Source: Xanthoparmelia taractica
Taxonomy: Eukaryota > Ascomycota > Lecanoromycetes > Lecanorales > Parmeliaceae
Length of the DNA stretch: 64,000 nucleotides
Direction of reading: 5' to 3'
NCBI GenBank assembly: GCA_033085395.1
Contig: JANQBS010000046.1
Span: forward strand, 62,001 to 126,000
Made by a program: the position numbers and the translations under genes. The notes beneath the pieces were generated by a model. It did no database searches. It saw only the letters and a list, made by a program, of their open reading frames with translations, and had not been told where the DNA came from. Positions 29,995-40,224 of the stretch are shown piece by piece. Positions within the stretch are counted from its first letter, which is position 1. Each line of letters opens with the position of its first letter.

Positions 29995-30496
29995 GCAAGC
30001 TCTTCCTTCAAGGATCCAGCGGATGGAGCTTCGGTACCTAACAACGATGTTTGATATTCAATTAGATGGATGATACGCGGAAGAATAACCTCAAGCCGGA
30101 GTCAAAGGTAAGCTGGCATGCTTTAAGTGCACCAGATTTTCGTAGCTATAATATACCTGCCTTTGATCCTTTGACTAATGTGAGATGATTGACGACCTTT
30201 GCAAAGCCACAGAAAGGCATGAGACGTGTACCCTCATTAACCGCCATATCACAGATGAAAGTCAGCCCTCTAAAAGAAGCGAATTAGTTGAAAATATGCG
30301 GTTGCTAAGCTATCTTGTCGTCACATACCCCGGTGTTGAGAAATGGACTAGCATTTGAGCCGCTCTGGACGAACTTTCCCATAACTCAACGCAAATCTTT
30401 CACATATTCCATTGCTCTTCACCAACTCCATCACGCTCCTTTGTACGTCAATTTCAAGCTCATTAAATTGTTTATCACATCACTACCCTCACCGTT
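29995..30496. other. intergenic, nothing seen
   Basis: 502 bp between the AKR and the BTB-like gene, both on the plus strand. It should hold the promoter of the latter. No other element recognised. Confidence 0.4.
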
Positions 30497-32629
30497 GTGT
30501 ATTCCGCTATGCCCGCAAATGCCATGACCCCAGTCCGCGAGGAGGAGGAGGAGGTTACCATGTCAGCAAACGTCGGCACTCAGACCCTTAAGGAAGAGGC
30601 GGATGTCAATGCCAACATGGCAGCAAAGACCACTACTCCTGTTAGCGAGGAGGAAGTCAAGACCTCCAGCTCAGCAAGTACCATAGTTCCTGTCCGTGAG
30701 GAGGAGCAGCAGCTCGATAGTGGAGTGGTGGTCATCGGCTTCCTCTTCCAAGTTCCAACTGTAAAATGGCATCCCAAGCTCGAGATGATGAGCAAGGCTG
30801 GCTTGAGCCAGGGGCAGTATGAGCGGAAAGTGTTGGCTCAAGAGTATGTCAACTACTTCTACCTGTTCTTTTTCGCTTCACGGCTTCTCTTTCTCGCTTC
30901 GCGGCAACGCTTTCCCTAAACGAGGTTCCAACATAACATTCATGTCCATCACGTCATGCCTACACAATGAGCACATTCATTTTTCTATTGTCCTGCAACC
31001 TTACCAGATCCATGTGGACTCGTTTGTTTGTGCATGTTCAGACATCACTTGTTCACTCCTGTCATCAACCTTACTTGACAGTGCAAATGTTGTGGGTTGA
31101 TGGCAGGAGAGCCATGGCCTCGCCTGAAAATCCTGAAGCAACACCTCAGTCTAAGTACTACACTGACATGGCCTTTATCCAGATTCCATGTTCCCGAAGA
31201 TGTAGACGAGTTCATCAGCATCGACTGTCCAGATATGCCCATGAGTGTCAGCCGAACCTTTAAGGTCCAGCGCTCTGCTCTCATGCGCTCTCCTGTGCTG
31301 GCCGAGTTCTTTGCATCTCACGACTACCTGCCTGGATGTAAGATGAATCTTCAGTTCATGAATGATCCAGGCGTCTGCTTTGAAGTTGTCCAGGCCTATC
31401 TCGAGAGCGGTCCGGACTGCTACCCGATGTTGAGGCTAAAGGTCTACATCACTCGCCTGACCAAGGACGTTGACCGCTTCCTGGTCCTCATTCGTCTCCA
31501 CAAGTTTGCGATAAAGCTCGGATTATCTCACCTCAAGAACATGGCCTTCGAGGTGATACACGACTTCGAATGGGAGATGTCCGCTGAATGTTGTCCTAAG
31601 ATCGCCGAGCTGGTCTTCGCTCACCAGTCTCCTTATGAGAATGCTATCAAGCTTTGGGTTCTCAAGCACATCGGCCATTTTCATAAGAAGCTGAGCAGAT
31701 CCAATACGTGGGCTGCACTGGTACCTATCTTGGATCCCGAGCTCGGTCAACACTGGGCCACCATGAACGCTTCTGGAGTCCACGTTCTCTCGATGATCGC
31801 AGAAGAAGCGACTGATGAGGCTGTCTCTGATGCGCTGGCTCGTCTTTCTACGCCTGCTAAGAATAGCGCTGTATCTGCTGTCAAAGGCCCATCTACGACT
31901 TCTTCACCAACCACATCTGAAGCCTCTACTCAGACTGATGATTCCTCTTTCACCGCAATCCCTAACAAGCCTGGGCCATCTACCTCGCACGAGCCAGAGG
32001 TAAAGAAGACGAATAACGCCACACCCAAGGGAAAGAAGCATAAGAGATCGAGGGCCATGATGAACAACAATCAGTTCATCATCGGTATGCACAAAGAATG
32101 GGTCATCACCTGCACTCCTACCAAGCGCTCTAGGATGAGTCCAGCCTCCACCAAGTCCGCGTCTCCCACCACATTCAAGCCAGAAGCCGAGGGCATCAAT
32201 GCGAACACGTATCAAGAGCAGCCAACCATCACGGTCTCCCGATACGAGGAAGATACCTCCGCAGAAATGGAGGCTCTGACGGCATCTGGCGTCGAGTCAA
32301 TCGAGCAGTACAATGAAAACCTTCGCAAGCAGCAGGAGCAGGCTGACAATGAATGGGAGGACGAAGAAGAGGAAGCAGCAATCCAGGAAGCTATTCGCTC
32401 CTTTGGAGCCACGCCGCGCGACGATTCCAAAGCCCGCGAGGTCCTAGGTCTTCGTGAGCGCTCTGCCAGCATCGATGGTCCTCCTCGCCCCCGCGATGAG
32501 AATGAGAAGGCGCGTCGTGTCTTGGGCATCAACTACGATGGCGGAGGGCTCATTGCTGGGCGAAAGGAGACTAGGATGATGAAGGTCAAGAAGAGCCTGA
32601 CCAGGTTCAACGACTTCCTCAACCCTTGA
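30497..32629 (+). CDS. BTB/POZ-like domain protein, fungal-specific
   Basis: Two exons proposed: 30497-30843 and 31183-32629, 597 residues, joined by a 339 nt intron (donor GTATGT, acceptor ATCCAG) that makes LAQEFHVPEDVDEF in frame. The N-terminal 75 residues carry three related acidic segments (TPVREEEEE, TPVSEEEVK, VPVREEEQQ). A BTB-like fold follows (FISIDCPDMPMSVSRTFKV, LMRSPVLAEFFAS, CFEVVQAYLESGPD), then a helical BACK-like part (AIKLWVLKHIGHFHKKL) and a disordered C-terminus with NARV-type repeats (REVLGLRERSASIDG, RRVLGINYDGGG). Fungal BTB proteins of this kind are abundant and uncharacterised; some may act as Cul3 adaptors. The exon 1 link is the weak point: the second exon could instead be a separate gene starting at 31097. 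Confidence 0.65.
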
Positions 32630-33221
32630 AGGATCCTTACTTGTCGAGTCACAACTATTGTAGCTCAGAGTCACCATTGCAACGTCGTTGTATCTGTCCG
32701 GTATGTGGCATTTGGGTAGCCTGATTACTATTCACCACTAACATCTCAGGAGGTCATATCGCCATTGTCATTACCACACCATCGTCGCTGCTGTACGAAC
32801 CAAAAAGTTTTCATAATTATTTTCTACACCCCAAACCCAATCTTTCTTTCCCAGGATACTTGTCGGCTGTAAGTCCTGCCCCCTCCACCATCCTCCTCCA
32901 CCTCTGTTGACTCCAGCTCGCGTAGCTATCGCTCCTTCGATTCTTTCAGCTCCGCGTCAACGCCTACTACCATCGGAAAATACGCAGCTACTACACTTTT
33001 CTATTTCACTTCGATTCATGGCCTGCGAGCTATAAGCTAGACCGTAACTGACCGGAACGCTTCAGTATCAACGTCTGTCTACAATCTTTAAAAATGGTGG
33101 TTTTGTCTTTTCCTCGACGGCGTTTCATACACAGATATTATACCCCCTAAGCAATACATTCGCTTTTTCCCACACCATCATGCCAGTCTCACACCGGCCA
33201 CTCGTCGTGCCCCAAACCCTA
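32630..33221. other. intergenic, convergent 3' regions
   Basis: 592 bp between the BTB-like gene and the racemase stop. No gene, repeat or RNA recognised. Confidence 0.4.
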
Positions 33222-33619
33222 TCAAAACCCACTCCTAACCAACCCCTGCAAGATCCCAACACCAGCCTTCACCCCATCCACAACCTTGACCCCCTCCCCC
33301 ACAACATCCCTAACCCACTCCTCCATCCCCACCATCCCCGCACACCCCAACACCACAACCCCGACCTCCCCACCCTCCTCCCCATCCCCATGCCCACCCA
33401 CAAGCCTCCTCACCGCATCCCTAACCCTCCCCTCCACATCCACCTCCCCCTCCCCCCCATGCAACCCCCCCGCATCAATACCACACGTCTCAACCCCCTT
33501 GAACCAACTTCCCCCAACCCTCCCCTTATCCCCTCCACCAAGCAAATCCCCCACCGCCCCCCCCAAAACCCCCTTCCATCCATCCCCAGTACTCACGATC
33601 CCGAACCTTTTGTGCCCCA

Positions 33620-33650
<31 letters not shown>

Positions 33651-34195
33651 GGTCCCTGTCCCCGGCCCAGGCCCCAACAACTGCAAACTCACCCACACGC
33701 TCGCGTCAAAAATCCCCAGCACCGGTTTCCGTCCCTTTGTGCGCTGCGCCAAGAGCGGGATCAGCGGGTGCGGACTGTAGCATGCTATGAGAAAGGCTTC
33801 GTGGGATGGGATGAGGGGCAGGATGGAGGGGAGGGTGTGGGTTGCTGAGAGGGCGGCGTCGTGGAGGTTGTTGATGGAGTGGATGCCGCCTGGGGCGGAG
33901 GGGGAGGTGAGGTAGGTGTATTGTGTCTGGAGGTATTTGGTTGGAGGTTAGAAACTGGGGGGTGGGGGAGGGGGGGTGATGGAGGTGAAAAGATGAGGAG
34001 TGGGGTAGTGGGGTAGATTTTTATTGGGTGGGGGTGTATTGGGTGGGTGATGGATCGAAGGGAAGGGGGCAGGGGGGAATGTACGTTGTTGTAGCCTAGG
34101 CTTTCTATGGGTGCGCGGAGGGAGTCGGTCATTGATTGGTTGGTGTTGGGGTTGATGATGAGGATCTTGATCGGAGGCATTGTCGTTTTGGTCAT
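33222..34195 (-). CDS. Asp/Glu/hydantoin racemase family protein (Dcg1-like)
   Basis: Two exons: 34085-34195 and 33222-33926, with a 158 nt intron (GTACAT to CCAG); 271 residues from MTKTTMPPIKI. A Met five codons later is an equally good start. Signatures: IKILIINPNTNQSMTDSL, TYLTSPSAPGGIHSINN, FLIACYSPHPLIPLL with the first catalytic Cys, KPVLGIFDAS, RFGIVSTGD and VVVLGCAGMVGME with the second. The fold moves a proton between two cysteines to racemise hydantoins or amino acids. Yeast DCG1 sits in the allantoin cluster, so a role in nitrogen catabolism is plausible but unproven. Between the two halves a coding run of six-base units produces a Gly-Thr/Gly-Pro tract that breaks the usual loop. 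Confidence 0.9.
33621..33676. repeat. coding hexanucleotide microsatellite in the racemase gene
   Basis: Five tandem TGTCCC units are followed by four variants (GGTCCC, TGTCCC, CGGCCC, AGGCCC). On the coding strand they read as alternating Gly-Thr and Gly-Pro. Copy number should vary between strains without breaking the frame. Confidence 0.85.
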
Positions 34196-34381
34196 TTCTG
34201 CTTTTGTGGGCTGTGTGGTAGGAGCACGGATGAAAGATGCAGGAGCAGGAGGAAGAAGTTGGGATGGAAAAGGATGGGTGGGTGCGACTGTGGAGGAAAA
34301 ATTTTCGTTGGCTGGAGCTTTTCGTAAAGTACTGTACAGGAACCGCAAGATGCGAACGAACGAGGTCCCAGGTACTTTGAG

Positions 34382-35918
34382 CTACCTCGGCCCAAGCTTC
34401 TCTAATATCCTTGGCCCTTGCTCTTTCCACTCTTGCTTGGTTATCCACATGTTCTCTTTGTCTGCCATCTGTATAGACTGTCAGAGCCTGAAAACGATTG
34501 TGCGCTGGGGATTTCTGCTATTGACTTACAATATTTGCAAGCACTGCGCCACCGAGGAAGACCATATGTCTCCGCCGCGGCGGATCTTCGATTCTGACTT
34601 TGAATTTCTAGAAGCGAAAGTCGGCATTGTAGTAGTATTGTACGTAGATCTTGGAGACTCACATTCAGCCTCTCGGGGTTCCCACCCAGTACCTTTGTCA
34701 GCCACAGCTGCTTGATCTCCTTCTCCATCCTCGAGGGTAGCCCTGGGTACATGCTGCTACCACCACTGAGCACGATGGCCTTATAAAGGCTCGTCCTGAT
34801 GTCCACATCTGCCGCTTGTATCGTGTTGAACAGAAACTCCGCAATGCCCGGCTGCTCCACGTCCACAAGATGGGGCTGGAACAAACACTCTGGTGCCTCA
34901 AATCGTTCGCTGCCGACTCTGATCACACGTCCATCGGGAAGTGTGTATGACTCTACCAATACTGTTGTATCCTCGCTCAGCCGTTGGTCTAGCTCTAGGT
35001 CGTATGAAACGTAGCATAGCTTTTCTTTAATCTGCCGCACTGTCTCGAAATCCGCTGTTCTGTTTAAGGCGTATCCTCGGCGTAGGAGAAGAGCAATGAG
35101 GTTGCGCGTGACGTCTCGACCTGCGACATCGAGACGTCGAGTGAGGTGATTGAGGACTGTGGATTCATAAACAGGAACTATGTGGGTAACTCCGTCGCCT
35201 GAATCGACGACCACTCCGCTACTCAGACCTGAGCTGTTGTTCAGCTTCTGTCCATTGCAAAGAACGCAAGAAGAAGCGTATCCTACCTTGAGCATACAGA
35301 GCCAGCACCGCCTGTATAGCTACATAGACGCCGCCGAAATTGTACTTTTCAAACATCACATCGCACATCTGTTCTCGATTCTTCAGAGGATTCAACGGCG
35401 GTTCTGTCAATAGGATTTTTCGGCCGGTAGGATTGATCTTCATCTTCTCGTCAAAGGTATAATTCCACAAATGCTCCATGTCGTCCCATCTCTTAACGAT
35501 ACCGTTTTCCATCTATTTATGCCCGTGGTCAGCCACTCTTCTTATGCTCCTCGAGCTACAATAGTTGTGATTGGCATACCGGATACGTGATTTGTAGCAT
35601 TGACCGAGCTGCTGCCGCCTCATCTCCACACATAATATCCTTGACCACAATATCTCCGGCTCGCTCTTCTGACCGCAGGATGGGCCGTCCGACAATGGAG
35701 GGATATGAATGCTCAGGGAAGTTCTATAGAAATTTCAAAGATGATCAGTACCTCTGCAAATATCATAGCGCTCAACGGCTTGTAAGGTTCCCTGCTCACC
35801 TGCGCTGCATAGCCAACCTTGAGGAACCCAGTCCCTCCATCAAGGACTGCTGCCAGTCAGCTTTTTGCAAGACAAGTTCTGAGGCTCAACTCTGTATACC
35901 TATGGGTGCCTCTGCCAT
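34382..35918 (-). CDS. ARP2: actin-related protein 2 (Arp2/3 complex)
   Basis: Seven exons: 35900-35918, 35800-35849, 35580-35723, 35287-35512, 34663-35228, 34530-34607 and 34382-34468; 389 residues, the normal Arp2 length. With Arp3 it forms the seed for branched actin filaments. Features: start MAEAPIAVLDGGTGFLKVG (phosphate loop 1), FPSIVGRP-like segment (YPSIVGRPILRSEERAG), MENGIVKRWDDMEHLW, ILLTEPPLNPLKNREQM, SSGVVVDSGDGVTH (phosphate loop 2), ADFETVRQIKEKLCYV, IVLSGGSSMYPGLPSRME and KFKVRIEDPPRRRHMVFLGGA. It ends WKEQGPRILEKLGPR. The unspliced frame at 34441-35295 merges exon 5 with parts of introns and is not the protein. Confidence 0.97.
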
Positions 35919-36741
35919 CTTAGATCAACTCAGTCGTATCAATCTCGCATAATGTTGCTTGCCAGGCAGCTCTACGAAATGCGCGGAGAGATCCCACCGG
36001 GCGAAACCACAAGCGCGGTCAAGCGAGGCAGCCGCAGGAAGGCTTGGCTCTCCTATGCATGAAACAATTTCATGTACAACAGTTTTGAGCCAACGCCCAT
36101 CGAACAACGACGCTCTCTTCGGACTTAGCATCCAATGGCGGCTCTGTATGTTCATACTACGTGAAACTTCACCCTTTATGGATTTGGTGCAGACTATCCG
36201 TTCCATATGCTGCTTTTCGTAAAGCTCAATACGGTGCCGTCTTTGTTTCATCAATCGAGCGCAACAGACGTCTAATTATGAAAGGGCACCTTGACTCCGC
36301 TTGTGGCTCTCAGATATTGCACTGATGCTTCACCAAAGCCAGCTCGCCAGGAAGCTTAATGGCGAAGTGGACTGGGCGGAGCAGTTCGCTACATTTCCGC
36401 TTACGCGCATCTGTTGATATATTCGCGATGATGGGCTGTGTAACGGAGGTCAAACACTTCTCCTACAACGGGCTCTTGCGCAAATCGCGTGAAAGTGCGC
36501 CTGCGAACCCGAAAAGCATGGAAAGCGCTTTTGGGGAAGGAATGATGTTGTATGATCCTAAAAATATCGTAAAGTAAGTAGACAGTATGTCTGTCAACTT
36601 TGTTCAAGCGCAAGGAGGTATTCCTTGATAAAAGGCCAATGTGTTCGAGAGAAAGTTCCCAGTTCATCAATATTGCATCGTTTATTGCTTCGTGACTCGA
36701 CCGCCAACACGCTCGTTGTCCCAAACCACCATTTTTTCGTT
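35919..36741. other. intergenic, nothing firm
   Basis: 823 bp between the divergent starts of ARP2 and the secreted protein gene. Several frames of 70-110 codons overlap on both strands without conserved features, and I call none. Confidence 0.4.
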
Positions 36742-37278
36742 ATGCATATGCTTCTCCATCTCCCATTCCTGGGCCTCGCCCTCTTTTCCTCCTCCGCTCT
36801 CGCCGCGACCATTCCGCAGGGCACAAGTCTGACCACTCCAACAAACCCTCTCCAATCGGACACAAGCCTCAACGCGACCTCCAAGGGCAACTTCGTCTGC
36901 TCCCCAACCACCGCTACACAGCGAATCCTTCCATCTTTTGCCGACTGCGCCGGCGTCCTCCGCTCTATGCCTCTGGACCCTTCCATCGGTACCTTTTACA
37001 ATAGCGGCAGGGGTGATTTCCAACTCCCTTATTTCACTTCACACAAGACCTGTACAGTGATTGTTGAACTGCGCAGCACTTATGACAAAGTGCGGAGCAG
37101 CTGGCTGACAGTTCACGCGGCGGCATTGGAATTGAATACGGCGTGTCAAGACGTTAGGACGGCGCCTGGGTTGGGGTTGGCGTACACCTATATTGATGAG
37201 TTGAGTTCGATGAAGATCACTTTGAAGGGAACTCAAAGAGCACTTGGCGGTGGAGAAAATGCGACTGAGAGTGCTTGA
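36742..37278 (+). CDS. small secreted cysteine-containing protein
   Basis: Single exon of 178 residues from the ATG at 36742; an ATG two codons later also precedes the signal. The N-terminus (MHMLLHLPFLGLALFSSSAL) is a good signal peptide with likely cleavage near ALAA. The mature part has four cysteines, spaced as in a common fungal secreted family: NFVCSPTT, FADCAGVLRSMP, HKTCTVIVEL and LNTACQDV, with SWLTVHAAALEL between the last two. Two N-linked sites (NATS, NATE) are visible. Members occur in saprobes and pathogens and have no proven biochemistry; some appear on effector candidate lists. Expected location is outside the cell or in the wall. Confidence 0.85.
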   Translation: MHMLLHLPFLGLALFSSSALAATIPQGTSLTTPTNPLQSDTSLNATSKGNFVCSPTTATQRILPSFADCAGVLRSMPLDPSIGTFYNSGRGDFQLPYFTSHKTCTVIVELRSTYDKVRSSWLTVHAAALELNTACQDVRTAPGLGLAYTYIDELSSMKITLKGTQRALGGGENATESA

Positions 37279-38008
37279 GTCGTAGAATGGAAGAAGTGAT
37301 GATACGACCAACAGCCTCAGTCTTTACTCATCCAGTGACTCATCCCGTGGATTCTCTAAGCAGAAGCCAGGGAGTTGGTCTCGATACTTTCGAATGCCCA
37401 AAGACAATGCTGCATTCGTGGAAATGGAGTCCTCAATTACTGTACAATAGTCCCACCATCAGACATTACGTTCAAAAGATCCAATACCTTGGTCGCAAAG
37501 GAGCTTATCGCAGCCAGCAGCGCCCTTGCCACCATTTCTTTCCTTAACACAATGCGTACAAATTCTGAAAATAAAGCTGAAAACGGCGTACCGCAGAGTA
37601 TGCAGAATCTTTGCTGATCTAGAAGGAAGGGATCTTATAGTAGCGTAAAAAAGGGGCCGTCCAATAACCTTCTGCGCCAATTGACCGATCGAAAGTCAAT
37701 ATCATTTACAGTAATAATGACGTCGGGGTGAACAATGAATTGCAAGAGCCAAAACATCTGCCGAGGAGCACCGATAGAGTAGTATACGAGGGTCGATAGA
37801 TCCAGGTGATTAATGTCGGGCTGACAAATTCAGGTGGCGGTTCGAGGGCGCTGTGGTATATAAGTATCATACCTTAGTACTCGCTCCATCAACATCCAAG
37901 CACCATTTTCCTCGACTCTACATCACAGACACTGCTTAGCCATAGACTCTTCAATCGGACACTCCGCAATCAAACACTTCCCAATTTGGCACTCTCCAAT
38001 CAGACCAG
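37279..38008. other. intergenic, OYE upstream region
   Basis: 730 bp. The 80 bases before the OYE start contain repeated words around CTCCAATCAGAC and CAATCGGACACTC. A TATA-like run (GGTATATAAGTATC) lies at about 37855-37868. No gene seen. Confidence 0.45.
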
Positions 38009-39411
38009 ATGGCAGTAGGACCAGAGTCTCGTTATGAGTCCGATGATGTCTCTCCCGCTCTCCTTGCGCAGTCACTTGAATTCCCATTCAGCGGCAAGAC
38101 AGCTCCAAACAGATTGTAACCTCTCATCCCACTTGAATCGAACAAGCATTCGACTGACCGATCAATAGTCTCAAAGCTGCTATGACGGAGCGGATCTCGT
38201 CATGGGACCCCAAAGATTTCAGCAAGCGCGGCATTCCATCTGATAACCTCATCAATGTCTATAAGCGATGGGGTGAAGGCCAAATAGGCACCATCCTCAC
38301 CGGTAACATCATGATCGAATTTGACCAGCTTGAAGCTGCCGGCAACCCCATCATACCTCCAGAAGCAGAGCCAAAGGGCGAACGCTTCGAAGCCTTCAAG
38401 AAGCTCGCAGCGGAGAGCAAAGCACATGGCAGTCTGTGCATTGGTCAAGTCAGCCACCCCGGCCGTCAAGTTGCAAAAAACATCCAACCAGATCCTGTCT
38501 CGGCCAGCGACGTGCAGCTCGAGGGCAACCTCATGGGCATGACGTTCGCAAAGCCTCACCCTGCGTCACTAGAAGAAATCGAGCGGATCATCGAAGGCTT
38601 CGCACACGCAGCAGAATACCTCCACGCCGCAGGCTATGACGGGATCGAACTTCACGGTGCTCATGGATATTTGCTCGCTCAGTTCCTCGCCTCGTCCACC
38701 AACAAACGGACGGACCAGTACGGAGGTTCTCTTGCAAACCGCTCACGCATCATTTTAGAGATTGCCCAACGCATCCGCAAGCGCGTCCCGGAATCATTCA
38801 TCCTGAGCATCAAGATCAATAGTGTCGAATTCCAAAAAGGCGGCTTCGACACTGAAGAGTGCAAAGAGCTTTGCGCGGCGCTCGAAGCCAACAAGTTCGA
38901 CTTCGTTGAGCTGAGTGGAGGTACCTATGAGGAGCTGGCATTCACGCACAAGAGAGACAGCACCAAGAAGAGAGAAGCTTTCTTCTTGGACTTTGCAGAA
39001 ACCATTGTGCCAGCTCTCACCAAGACGAAGACCTATATCACCGGCGGCTTCAAGACTGTCGGTGCCATGGTCAACGCTCTGAACACTGTGGACGGCGTGG
39101 GCCTGGCTCGTCCCGTTTGCCAGGAGCCAAGACTATGCGCCGATATCCTAAGTGGAAAGGTCAAAGGTGCCATCAAGCAGCGGCTGGACGAGAACAACTT
39201 CGGTCTCACGAATGTCGCCGCTGGTAGTCAGATTCGTATGATTAGTAAAGACCAAGAGCCGATTGATCTTAGTAAGGAGGAGTATGAGCAGGCATTCATG
39301 AAAGATATGGGAAACTGGAGCGATCTCATGGCTCATGACACGGGTATGTATTCGTTTGGGTATATTGATTTCAAGAGCATTGAACCGCACCCCTATGGTG
39401 TTGCCTATTAG
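38009..39411 (+). CDS. FMN-dependent NADH:flavin oxidoreductase (old yellow enzyme family)
   Basis: Two exons, 38009-38115 and 38169-39411, intron 53 nt; 449 residues starting MAVGPESRYESDD. TIM-barrel flavoenzyme reducing activated C=C bonds with NAD(P)H. Signatures: GKTAPNRFLKAAMTERIS, QVSHPGRQVAKN, AAEYLHAAGYDGIELHGAHG, LLAQFLASSTNKRTDQYGG, SLANRSRIILEI and YITGGFKTVGAM. The substrate-binding pair in HGAHGYL (H..H) is of the bacterial YqjM/NADH-oxidase type rather than the yeast OYE type. It is convergent with a carboxymuconolactone-decarboxylase-like gene 195 bp away and about 2.4 kb from a Zn2Cys6 regulator, so a small catabolic group is possible. Substrate unknown. Confidence 0.93.
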
Positions 39412-39606
39412 ATCGTGGCATGATAGACGAGCATGTGACGGCCTCTGTGTATAGACTGTGGCGAATATAAGCGACTGATGAACTATGACATGTTCTATTT
39501 TCATTGACGATGGTCGCGTGTGATAACCACGACTGGTGTGGGCATGTCGTAAGCAGGTCGTAGGCACCTACGCCTTCATCCAGGACCTTTGCGATGACAT
39601 AGACCT

Positions 39607-40224
39607 CTATTCCTTCTTCTTCTCACTCATCTCCCCCACATCCAACGCGACTAGGAACCGACTCACGCAATTGTAAGCCGCCACCGTCGCTGTAATCTCC
39701 ACAACACGTCTCTCGTCAAAGCACTTTCCTAGCTGGGCAAAAATCTCATCGCTGACTTTAACACCAATGGTCATGGCATCCGTGTATGCGAGCACGGCTC
39801 TATGCTGCTCGTTCAAGCCCCCGTAGTCATCATCCTGCATGTCGTCTTCCCCGGCTCCTGCGTCGGCATCTTCACGTATCCAGCCCCGCCACGCTTTCCG
39901 GCTTTTGACTTCCTCCACGGCTCGTTCTCCTACGCCTGCCTCGCGTAAGATCGGCACATGGTGCTCCCATTCGTAATCGGCGCCGTTCAGCACTGCGACT
40001 CGGCAGATGCAGAGTTCGCGGATAGCTGCGGGTAGGCTTGTCTGGGTGCGTATGGAACCGAGGAATGCGGACCAGCCGGCAGCGACGGGTGGGGAGTGCA
40101 GTAAGGTGAGGTCGAGCTGCAGGAGAGGGTTGGGAGAGCGGCGGGCAGATAGTTGCGCGTAGGCGGCTGTAGCTGTGGGGTCTGAGGAGGAAGGAGGGTT
40201 AGGAGGCGCGTAGGGAAGACGCAT
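39607..40224 (-). CDS. carboxymuconolactone decarboxylase / AhpD-like protein
   Basis: Single exon of 205 residues. Family members are small all-helical proteins acting as decarboxylases or alkylhydroperoxidase partners. Recognisable parts: LLQLDLTLLHSPPVAAGW, AAIRELCICRVAVLNGADYEWEHH (the family core, where the conserved Glu/Cys/His positions cluster) and ITATVAAYNCVSRFLVALDV at the C-terminus. An acidic insertion (EDADAGAGEDDMQDDD) interrupts the middle. The family's CxxC peroxidase pair is not present as such; only CIC is seen, so peroxidase activity is doubtful. Neighbour to an OYE-type reductase. Confidence 0.82.
   Translation of the reverse strand: MRLPYAPPNPPSSSDPTATAAYAQLSARRSPNPLLQLDLTLLHSPPVAAGWSAFLGSIRTQTSLPAAIRELCICRVAVLNGADYEWEHHVPILREAGVGERAVEEVKSRKAWRGWIREDADAGAGEDDMQDDDYGGLNEQHRAVLAYTDAMTIGVKVSDEIFAQLGKCFDERRVVEITATVAAYNCVSRFLVALDVGEMSEKKKE

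Noticed and set aside
31097..31182. Separate start of the BTB-like protein at 31097
   Set aside because: The 28 residues from there to FHVPED are unlike the family, while splicing from the upstream exon gives a smooth join. Kept as an alternative only.
33286..33780. Plus-strand open frame opposite the racemase
   Set aside because: Pro/Ser-only composition is the mirror image of Gly-rich minus-strand coding sequence with the racemase motifs. It is a shadow.
36682..37023. Minus-strand frames opposite the secreted protein gene
   Set aside because: No conserved motif, while the plus strand has a signal peptide and cysteine pattern.
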